This document shows, one piece after another, positions 54,117 through 64,000 of a stretch of 64,000 nt of DNA; the stretch's first letter is position 1; every line of letters begins with the position of its first letter. The DNA is from Rhizodiscina lignyota (taxonomy: Eukaryota > Ascomycota > Dothideomycetes > Aulographales > Rhizodiscinaceae), in contig ML978135.1 in assembly GCA_010015805.1 (NCBI GenBank), positions 1-64,000 on the forward strand. Direction: 5' to 3'. Both the position numbers and the translations under genes were made by a program. The notes under the pieces are model-generated. The model saw only the letters and a list, made by a program, of their open reading frames with translations, was not told the origin of the DNA and did no database searches.

Positions 54117-54129
54117 CCCTAACCCTAAC
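54117..54129 (+). repeat. Short interstitial telomere-type repeat (CCCTAA)2
   Basis: CCCTAACCCTAAC, two copies of the fungal telomere unit in reverse orientation. Telobox-like motifs of this type serve as binding sites for Tbf1/Myb factors in promoters of housekeeping genes. It is 120 bp upstream of POL31. The match is exact; its function is inferred. Confidence 0.75.
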
Positions 54130-54167
54130 TGGAGATAGCATTAATCTCACGTGACCGCGTATATTAG

Positions 54168-54181
54168 TTTCGCGTCGCGAC
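54168..54181 (+). promoter_or_regulatory. MBF/SBF-like G1/S element with a GTCGCGAC palindrome
   Basis: TTTCGCGT (54168-54175), reverse complement ACGCGAAA, is the hybrid SCB/MCB element of G1/S genes. It overlaps the palindrome GTCGCGAC (54174-54181), about 70 bp upstream of POL31. DNA replication genes often carry this motif, so cell-cycle control is a fair inference. Confidence 0.5.
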
Positions 54182-54248
54182 ACGTCCAACTTTGATCCAA
54201 AGCCCGTCAACCCATTCGCCATACATTGTATGCCCGTAAGCTCTCAAA

Positions 54249-56010
54249 ATGGTGACATTCACAGAAGGCGCGAAGGCACTCTTATCGGCGCCCAAGTAAG
54301 CCTTACTTTCCGCGATGCATCTGCTCAGGAAGCTGGCTGCTAATTAATGGTTAGAAATGACGAGTTCGATACATCTGAACGCGTCGCATCGTCCTACAAC
54401 CCTCTTCACACATTTCGACTGCCGAAAGGTGAAGACAGAAGATACCAGCATCAGTTTGCGGATATGTATTTTCTGCGATTGGCGCAGGTTAAGCCCATGG
54501 TCGAGGAGATTGCACAAGAGGCTTGGGCTGATTTCAAGGTGTGAGGCCCTAGTTCTGCTCAAGCAATGGTGGTCATCAGGGGCTGAACATGTGGCACAGA
54601 TAGCAGGAGAGAGCCCAAGACGCGTTGACAGGGTGCTTGATGTGAGGCAAGGCGAGCTTTGCTGGATGGCCGGGACGGTTTACATGGAGATGCCGCTGAA
54701 GCCAAATGTGCTCGACGACATCTCAAAAGAGGTAGAGGGCGGGAAAAAGACTCTTTTATCTCTCCCCAAGCTAATGCAGCACTAGCACTGGATTGCAGCT
54801 CCTCCAGTAAGAGAAAAGTTTCTCTCCGACGACGCCCTCGACCAGGTCATGCTCGAAGATGAATCCGGCCGGCTACGACTCACAGGCGCGTACTTGAAGA
54901 CACAGATACTGGTCACGGGCTGCATTATAGCGGCACTGGGTACTGAGAACGCGAACGGCGAATTCGAAGTCATCGACACCAAAGTTGCAGACCTTCCACG
55001 CCAGCCGGAGCGCTGGGAGCGCGACGAGGCCTCCGCTGCTCTGTCAGGAAAGAAGGTCAAGCAAGAACGGCCGAAGGCGGGCAAAGTTGCGTTCGTCAGC
55101 GGGTTGGACATCAGCGGCGCGGACGATGAGACAATTGGGCTGGACCTTCTTAAATCATACCTGCTTGGGGAAGTGGGAAGCGTCAATGTCGCCACGGACA
55201 TAGATAGAGCGCGTGTCTCGCGTCTCATCATCGCGGGAAACTCGTTTGCGGACTCAAGTCCTATTCCTTCAAGAGACGAGGTGATTGTCAGGAAGCAAAG
55301 CAAGAAATACGGTTACGATTCAACAACATTCAACCCGGCACCATCTGCCGCACTCGACTCCTTCCTCGCCGACCTCCTACCCTCCCTTCCAATTACACTA
55401 CTCCCTGGCGTGAACGATCCGGCGAATGTAGCGCTGCCCCAGCAACCGTTGCACCCAGCGCTATTTATGCGAAGTCGAAACTACGCGAATCCACCGGGCG
55501 TGAATGGAAATGCGAAGGGAGAAGAAGAGCCGAGTTGGTTCGATAGTGTTACCAATCCGTGGGATGGAGACGTGGATGGCTGGCGCATGTTGGGGAACGG
55601 GGGACAGCCAATAGACGATTTGTATCGGTATGTTGAGGGGGATGAGAGGCTCGACATGATGGAATCTGTGTTGAGGTGGAGAATTGGCGCTCCAACGGCT
55701 CCGGACACGTTGTGTAAGTTGTCTTCCAGTTTCACGAGGCCTTCGTGGCGAAGAGATGAAACGGGATGGCGAGGTGTGCTAATATATCCTGCTAGGGTCG
55801 TACCCATTTCAAGACGACGACCCGCTCCTCATAAAAGAATGCCCGCATGTCTTCTTCGTGGGGAATCAACCTCGCTTCGAATCGAGGGTCATCGAAGGCC
55901 CGCTGGGACAACAAGTGCGGCTGATTGCGATCCCAAGGTTCAGGGAGAGCAAGACCATTGTCTTGCTCGACGCCGAAACCCTTGCTGTGGAGACGATGGC
56001 ATTCGACTAG
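54249..56010 (+). CDS. POL31: DNA polymerase delta small subunit (Pol31/Cdc1)
   Basis: Five exons, 54249-54295, 54355-54538, 54600-54731, 54786-55713 and 55796-56010, giving 501 residues. Phases match at each junction. Seen: DNA polymerase delta subunit 2 features such as YRYQHQFADMYFLRLAQVKP, VDRVLDVRQGELCWMAGTVYMEMPLKPNVLDDI, KVAFVSGLDISGADD, LLPGVNDPANVALPQQPLHP and a C-terminal FFVGNQPRFESRVIEG and ETMAFD. This subunit bridges the catalytic subunit and the third subunit of the replicative polymerase in the nucleus. The phosphodiesterase-type core has lost catalysis in this family. No coding damage seen. The promoter carries G1/S and telomere-type elements. Confidence 0.94.
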
Positions 56011-57115
56011 CATTCATCCTCGGAGGCAGTTGCAGCATTTCGTGGCGTTGGATGGTGGCTTGCTGGATCATGGATACGAAGACTTATGAGCTTTATAATG
56101 TGCGCCTCTTGCATAAACACTCGGGCTTTACGACGATATATGGGATTATCAGTAAAGCGTACTGGTTTTTCAATAGCATTTGTCGCGACGCTGGTGACAT
56201 AGTAACGCAGCATAGTCGGTCAGTCTGAAACACTCATGTATAGTGTGTTCCGACAGTGTTGTAATGCCTATGACATAACCGGTCGCCTTGTGCCAGGACA
56301 ACTTCTGCTTGCCGCGCACTTGCGCAAATAGTGTGGCTTGAGATGTTCATGTCTTGCAGGTCCTTGAAGCCACAGAAAGGACTAAGTCCGAGAACATAAA
56401 CCGTCTGTAAGTTGCCGGTCGCAATGCGTTCGGATGAGGATTGGATGTGCTATACAAGGTATTTGTGTATTATTGGACAATGGCTCGCGCGATAGTCGCT
56501 CGAGACCTCACGATATTCCGCCAGCGCGTCGTTAATTCTGCATCTTTTGAAAGTTTCGAGGGTGACAACATAGTCGATGGACAGCAAACACGAGTTTTCA
56601 TCTCCCAAGAGCACGATTGAGCCAGTGTTTATAGTTTATAGTTTATAGCACTGTGTGTACAGAGCAGTGTTTACGGAGTAGCGTTTACAAAGTATACAGT
56701 TTTAACAAACACGATCTATAGTTATTGTGCAGCTCTGTGTCAACCTCAAGGCGAATCAAGTTACGTCTAGCCTTTCCCAGACAATATATCGGGGGATATA
56801 TACGGATTTGAGATTCCTCATTCGCTATCGCAGCTAAGAACTTAAATACAAGTCGTGAATTACCAATTTGGTACTGCAAATAAGGTTGGCAAAAAGTGTG
56901 TAACGCTCGCAAGACATCAAAGAGGCTGGAACGCCGGCTAGGAGAAGGGAGGCGCTACGATAGAGACAAATCACGAAGAGAAGCTTGAAAAGGTGGAAAG
57001 AGAATGTAAAGACCGATCAATGAGGGAGCATTTCCTTCATAGCACTCATATCGTTACCAAAAACACCTCCAGAACTGAACCCGCAACCGTCCTGCACTGA
57101 ACCAGGGAGCTACGC
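56011..57115. other. Gene-free region between POL31 and the WD40/DUF2415 gene
   Basis: 1.1 kb at the 3' ends of two convergent genes. It includes a (GTTTATA)3 tandem repeat at 56627-56647. Nothing else that I can support. Confidence 0.5.
56627..56647 (+). repeat. (GTTTATA)3 tandem repeat
   Basis: Three perfect 7-bp copies. Degenerate copies (GTTTAC) lie nearby. Short and likely polymorphic. Confidence 0.85.
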
Positions 57116-59664
57116 CTAAGCAAACTTCTCCGCTCCCCACACCCTCCGTCCCCAAAGGTCGACCTTGACCTCCATTATGCCCTTCTCGCTCGCACACCAT
57201 AACGTTCCTCCATCTGCACTCATCGCCAAACCGGCGCTCTTGTCCCCGCACTCAGGACTCTCGTAGAGCGCTGCTCTGCGCTGCAGGAACCCGATCGTCT
57301 GCGGATCGGTGTAGCGCGCCATGTACCGCACGCGGGCTTCGTAGTCCTCGAGTCGGACCTGACGATCACTGACGCGGGAGCGTGACCTACTCCGAGGGTT
57401 GGATGTACGGCGGGAGAGACCACCAGAGGAACGGAGACGTGGTGGCGAAGGTGCAGTTGTAGTGGAGGTGGAGGACGTGGGGCGAACGGCTGTTGGTGAA
57501 GAGGGAGAATGCGGGAAAGGGGCGGACGTCGAGGTTGATGCTGCAGCCGTGGCGGAGGAATGGCGGAGTTGAGAGAGCTGGTGATGCGCTTCAAGGGCTC
57601 TGAAGGCGGGTGTGCGGCGGCGGAGAGGAGAGTCGTCGGGAGATGGCGATGCGGCAGAGTCGGAGGTTGATGGGCGAGAGTCGTTGAGGAAGTGGCCATT
57701 CGAGTCGCTCGGCGGCGGAGGAGTGTGAGGTCGCGCGCCAGAGGTATAGCTTGGTGGACTACGGCTACGAGCCCACTCTGCTTCGATGGTGCGCATGGCG
57801 TCTGTTAGAGATGGGGAGTTTGAGGGGTGTACGTGAGGAGGAACAGTGGAAGGATGAGATGAAGCGGCATTTGACGTAGAGCCATTGCCGCCGCCGTCAG
57901 TAGTTAGCACGACGGAAGCTTGTCTTCGCGGCTGGTAGAGAAGGCGGTTTGGATCGGTCTCTCTCTCGCGCATGTAATCATGGATTGAGGCTAGAGATGG
58001 CAGTCTTCCTCCGCCACGTAGCGAAGGAAGCTCGTCTCCAAGGGCAGTCGATCTTCGCTCTGCGCTTTCAGTTGTTGCAGGTCCGCCTGGTCGTGGATAG
58101 GTGGTATTCCTTGGCCGATGGACGCCAAAGTCTCTTTCGTCCGTTCGTCCTTCTGTGGTCTGGAGTGCATCGAGAATCTGACGCTCTTCCGCAGTGAGAC
58201 CATTGGGATCAGCTTCTACTGCAGCTGCCAGCCTCTGCAAGCGTCTCCGTTCTGAGAGAAGCTCCAGAAATTCCGTGCTCATCGTAGCTGCTGCAAGATC
58301 GACATCTGCGTCGAGCGCTAATCGATACTGCCTCAGATTCTCCACTTGCTGCGTCAGAGCGCGTAATTGCCCTTGTATCGCTCTTTCTCGGAAGTGGCTA
58401 GAGTCGGATTGGTTATGTGAAGTAGAGAAGTCCTGAATCTCTACTCTCTCCACATGCGCTTCATTAGGATCGAGCTTGACGACTTGTCGAACTTTGAGCC
58501 CCGCACGGACATCTGCAATGACAATACGTCCGCGATCTTCCGCCCAGATCAGAAGGTCCCAAGGTTGTGGTGAGAACATCATCGAGCGTATGGCACCAGG
58601 TCCGGGCTTCTTGTCTGCACGTGTCGACTCGCAAATTTCCACGATAGCCTCTTCTCCCCAATCTGCAGTTCGGATAAGCTCCGTATCAAAGATTGTAACA
58701 TAACCGCATTCAGAGCCCACGGCACATAGACCTCCAGATGGCGACCAAGCTGTGGTGAAATATCCAAGGGTATTTGCATCTTTCGGAGAGTGTAGCTGCA
58801 CGATGTTCATAATCTCCCAGCTCGAAGCTTTCGAATACACCGGAGTTGAATCCGACTCTTTTGCTTGAGGCTCCAACCTCTCATAAAAGTATGCCTGATT
58901 ATAGTCTCCCACTGCGATGAGAAGGTCGCCGTCGGGGGAAATCGTCGCATGGTTCATAGGGAACGGTAGTTCAAGCAGCGCCACCTCTTGGTCATATGTG
59001 AGAGAGTAGATTCGAATTGTCCTGTCATTGCTCGTGACGATCGCGACGACCTCCTCGGTTGGATCGTCTTCGTCGCCATAGAGCTTGTGGATAGTGATGG
59101 AATTAATTATGTCGCCACCAATGTTCTCAACCTTGACCTTTGGCGGGGAAACGCCTGGAGTAGGCCGGCCAAGCGGTCTATCATTCAGCCCCAATGGAAG
59201 AAGCGCATCAACGTCGGCCGCCTGGTCTGATGAGCCAGCATCGAGTTGTATGATTGTGAAATTGCCTTTGTCTCCGCCGGCTACGCATATCCAGCCGTAG
59301 CCGGCAGCAGTGCACCGGCAGTCGAATGGGGCATGATAGACGTGTGTGCGTGTCTTGGTTTCGGTATTAAGGCAGTATATGTCGTGGCCGCTCGCATAGT
59401 AGATGAGGTCGGGGTCTTGCGCATTGATGAAGTGGCGGAGTTGAGGGTGCCTGAAGAACAGCGCGTCAGTCGGATTAAGCTCCGGGTGCAGCTCTCGCCA
59501 TGGTCGAACTCACGCGATGGGGATCTTGAGCGGATAGAACTTCTTGTCGGGCAAGACGAGCGAGTCCGTGTCGCGGATCCTAATGCGGCGCGTCAGTGAG
59601 ATGCAGGCAAGCGTGCAGCAGATCCGCGCGAGGCTTGCACCTACAGAAACTCGTCGATGGTCAT
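57116..59664 (-). CDS. WD40-repeat protein with DUF2415 domain
   Basis: Three exons on the minus strand, 59664-59645, 59579-59514 and 59450-57116, giving 806 residues. The first intron uses donor GTAGGT (a shifted donor would create TAG) and the second GTGAGT. The two small first exons encode MTIDEFLIRDTDSLVLPDKK and lead into HPQLRHFINAQDPDLIYY. Seen: beta-propeller-like repeats (ASGHDIYCLNTETK, VAGGDKGNFTIIQLD, AVGDYNQAYFYERL, AWSPSGGLCAVGSECGYVTIFD) and the DUF2415-type motif IRSMMFSPQPWDLLIWAEDRG around residue 310. The middle is Ser/Pro-rich, disordered; the C-terminus returns to a blade (GLAMSADGGTLWCASEKGIMEV). Function is unknown. Two linked upstream frames precede the start. Confidence 0.85.
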
Positions 59665-59704
59665 GGTGATGCGCCGCTTCTCATGGCTCGTCAGTGTCGT
59701 TCAT
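59661..59704 (-). promoter_or_regulatory. Two chained 24-nt upstream ORFs (ATGA overlaps) before the WD40/DUF2415 start
   Basis: On the minus strand, uORF1 is 59704-59681 (ATG AAC ... TGA, 7 codons plus stop, MNDTDEP). uORF2 is 59684-59661 (MRSGASP). uORF1's stop TGA overlaps uORF2's ATG in the sequence ATGA, and uORF2's TGA likewise overlaps the main ATG at 59664-59662. All three frames are thus linked by one-base-shifted start-stop overlaps, a pattern known to allow termination-coupled reinitiation. Whether this lies within the transcript depends on the unmapped transcription start. Confidence 0.6.
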
Positions 59705-60629
59705 GGTGGAGAGAGAAAGATGAGGCACGATGCGGCGTCAGATTGCGTGCATTGCTTTGTTGTCGGGTCTAAGGTCGCATGAGGCGAAGCGCGGGAGCGA
59801 AATGCCTATACGTCAGAGTGGAGGAGCGAGGGGCAGGCAGATGGCTTGCGAGATGCCTGCCGCTCGGGACTTTGCTGCTGCAGCTAACACGGCCGTCAGT
59901 CCGGCTTACAGCGGCTATTTCAACGTGCCTCAGTCAGCAGTCTAGATGATGGAGCGAGCCTGAGGAATGGCTTTGAGGAGAAAGGTGCTGTGCGAGTCCG
60001 GCGCTTGTCTGGCCTGCTTCTGCTCTTTATATCCCGAGTTTGCGGGGTGAGTGACTGCTTTGTCTAACAAGCAGCACGAACACGGAGCGAGCTACTACGA
60101 TATTACTTAACAGGGCATTCGGGCACGAGTGCAGGCTGCTGAGGCATCAGACACCACCACCGAGCCCGCTCGAGTCGCGGGGATGAGGCTGGTAACCTCC
60201 AGCCCGAGGCCGGTATGACAAGATGCGAGTGAGTCGTCAAAGCTGTCCGATGCTTTCCCATTTCGAAATATGAAAGAGTTGGGACTTGGGAATCTCCAAT
60301 CAATGTCGTTTCCACTGGTCCTAGGGGCGCAGTATTGCCGTTGAGACCGTTGTGCTCATTGGCACCAATCAGTCCACTGCGATTGGAGACAGTTACATTT
60401 CTTTCTGCCATAATAGGAGTAGTAGAATTGCTTTCCAACGTTTCCACTTCCTCGACAGCCTGTTCCACTTTCTTCTCTATATCAACTGATCGCCCCAGCC
60501 ACTGTTCCTGCACAATCAACCAACAAGGACTGACACAGACTGCAACCAAAAATTCGCAATCCCAAGGCTACACAAACAGCGCATCATAGATATCTACGAG
60601 GGCGCAAATAACGGAATCTGTTATCCAAC
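59705..60629. promoter_or_regulatory. Divergent promoter, WD40/DUF2415 / Gfd2-like gene
   Basis: About 920 bp. A 148-codon frame at 60103-60549 (-) has no domain and is not accepted as a gene. No other element that I can support. Confidence 0.4.
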
Positions 60630-61621
60630 ATGACTCCAAAAGGGCCGGGAAATAACCATTTTCGCCCAAGACATATCAGCACATTCTGGAAATCTAGAAT
60701 ACCCGATATTGAAACCCTGAAGAAATTGGTACCAAACTCAGTACTCGTTGGCTTTGATATCAAGTCATCGCTTCAGCAAGATGTCGTCAAGGAAATTGGC
60801 CTAGCATTCCTTCGAGTTGACGGACAAGCGCCTCATTTCTGGCCTGGATCTCTACAATCATTTCACGACCAAAACAAGTTTCAAGTGTCTTCTGTCCAGG
60901 TCTGCAACAGGGTGTCTCTTCCCCGTGAGAAATTCGATTATGGCACGGAATTTGTTGTTCAGGCCGAAGAAGTTGCTCCGCTGGTGGAAAGGTTAGTTTC
61001 CCTGCTCAAGGGAAAGGGCAACCTGGTACTCGTTGGTTTTGACTTATTCCACGTGATGCGATGGATATCACGGGAAGCTCCCGCACTCTCTTCGTTGTTC
61101 ATGGCTTGGGTGACTTGCAACAGCTCGTTGCGACACGCTGCGAAGGCCGCCAAATCGGACTGATGGACACCTTAAAGGCGATTGGTGTGGACAGCAACCA
61201 TTCCGGATGCCGCAGGGGATCAAATGATGCAGTGAGGTGCCTGGCCATTCTCTCTGGCCTCGTATCTTCTGCCCCCTTTACAGCCCCGAGTCCTGAGGTG
61301 ACACTCTATAACCGACCCCGCAAATCGAGTGGAGGGGATCATCTCACAGTCAGAATCGCAACTGCTGATGGCAGCACGCTTCCCTCTGAGCTCAAGTCGC
61401 CAAAGGCCGTCGCTGAGCATTTTGCGGAATACGAGCTCGAGACGGTGGCGGTGAATCGTCGGGATCAGTACACCAGAGAGAATGAAGCTAGTTATTGGTG
61501 GTTATCATTTCAAACGGCAGAGTCGTTGGAGAGCTTTACGACTAAGACAAACGGATCTATGCTTAATGGCAAGAGGCTGGTGGTGGATAGCTTAGCGTGC
61601 ATGGACAAGGGCCAGATATAG
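60630..61621 (+). CDS. Gfd2-like RNase-H-fold protein with an apparent -1 frameshift
   Basis: The frame from ATG 60630 runs LVGFDIKSSLQQDVVKEIGLAFLRVDG, an RNase-H-like (DEDD) start with D43-like residue, then FHVMRWISREAPALSSLFMAWV. Near 61110 the homology-like continuation (DLQQLVATRCEGRQIGLMDTLKAIGVD, then RRGSNDAVRCLAIL) passes to the frame one base back (open to 61621). The original frame ends at 61163. No intron fits between the two parts, so a one-base deletion, or a sequencing error, is likely. The conserved NDA is typical of this nuclease-like fold. The family resembles yeast Gfd2/YDR514C. If the shift is real the product is truncated to 177 residues and may be inactive. Function is otherwise unknown. 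Confidence 0.6.
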
Positions 61622-61975
61622 GCAGGCATTGGTGTTATGATTGTGAGCTATTTCTGAAGAACTTCAAAGAGAGAATTGAAACGGATCTGCATTCATAGTC
61701 TCAACTATCATAATGCAGCACTTCTGGCACCGAGACTTCATATTTGGGCGAAACCACGCAATGAGAAAGCTCGGGCTCAGTTCTCGTAGGGGTAGGGGAT
61801 GGGGAAACCTCGGGCCGGGTCGGAGCTCCGAGGGAGGCGAGAAGCTCGTGGAAGAACCTTAAGGAAACTTTTTTCTCCATTCATCCAACCATCCAAACTC
61901 TCCCCCTTACTACATCGCTCGCTGTAGCTTTCTCGTGCTTCTGCAGAGCTTCTATAATCACATTAGTACATCATT
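61622..61975. promoter_or_regulatory. SSC1 promoter with STRE-like and heat-shock-like motifs
   Basis: Contains two AGGGG stress elements at 61788-61792 and 61794-61798, and a weak heat-shock element GAA-n2-TCG-n2-GAA at 61841-61853. Pyrimidine tracts follow (61880-61910) before the start. The elements are consistent with a stress-regulated chaperone but are not perfect consensus copies. Confidence 0.4.

Positions 61976-64000
<2,025 letters not shown>

Larger units (their letters stand above)
53187..54248. promoter_or_regulatory. POL31 promoter region
   Basis: About 1.06 kb. The last 140 bp hold an interstitial telomere-type repeat (54117-54129), an E-box TCACGTGA (54147-54154) and a G1/S-type element (54168-54175), each annotated separately. 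The upstream 900 bp show nothing else I can support. Confidence 0.5.

Noticed and set aside
54117-54129. Scar of an ancient chromosome-end fusion
   Set aside because: Only two repeat units, in a promoter-like setting; too short to support a fusion scar.
60103-60549. 148-codon minus-strand frame between WD40/DUF2415 and the Gfd2-like gene
   Set aside because: No domain; it lies in a divergent promoter and most of its sequence looks low-information.

Overview
The window is a stretch of nuclear chromosome from a filamentous ascomycete (Pezizomycotina). Evidence seen directly: nearly every gene carries short GT-AG introns of about 50-100 bp with CTRAY-like branch sites, genes lie densely on both strands, and the proteins are typical of moulds (HET domain, RGS membrane protein, cytochrome P450, DHA2 efflux pump, SWIM protein, atypical bZIP). 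The general feel of the proteins suggests a Dothideomycete, but that is an inference I cannot confirm without a search. I saw no transposon, rRNA, tRNA or CRISPR array.

Layout. 0-24 kb is mostly metabolism and transport: short-chain dehydrogenase, cystathionine gamma-synthase, cyclase-family hydrolase, RGS membrane protein, an unrecognised 687-residue protein, a MetX-like alpha/beta hydrolase, a DHA2 MFS transporter, cytosolic branched-chain aminotransferase, Erv2 sulfhydryl oxidase, an NCS1 purine/cytosine permease and an arylsulfotransferase-like protein. 24-35 kb holds a HET protein, a Csi2-like membrane protein, the ribosome-biogenesis nuclease Fcf1, a DUF8035-type regulatory protein and a P450. 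35-44 kb holds the mitochondrial protease Cym1, a taxilin and a nitronate monooxygenase. 43.5-54 kb is gene-poor with long leaders: an atypical bZIP, a SWIM zinc-finger protein and a conserved RRxS phosphoprotein. 54-64 kb holds the DNA polymerase delta small subunit, a WD40/DUF2415 protein, a frameshifted Gfd2-like RNase-H-fold gene and the start of mitochondrial Hsp70, which is cut by the window edge.

Functional links. Three genes touch sulfur or methionine chemistry: cystathionine gamma-synthase, which has a CYS3/MetR-like and Cbf1-like composite site upstream; the MetX-like hydrolase; and the Erv2 oxidase. They do not form an obvious operon-like cluster. Two mitochondrial proteins (Cym1, Ssc1) and two core nuclear machines (Fcf1, Pol31) are ordinary housekeeping. 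No complete secondary-metabolite cluster is present, as there is no PKS, NRPS or terpene synthase.

The most unusual signal is a chain of two identical-length (24-nt) upstream ORFs before the WD40/DUF2415 gene. Each is joined to the next start by an overlapping ATGA, so the stop of one is embedded in the start of the next and finally in the main start codon. Other points worth a second look are an interstitial telomeric repeat beside G1/S-type elements in the POL31 promoter, a -1 frameshift in the Gfd2-like gene, an RGS domain split by an insert, and a bZIP whose zipper lacks leucines. Intron positions were worked out by hand from splice signals and reading-frame continuity.
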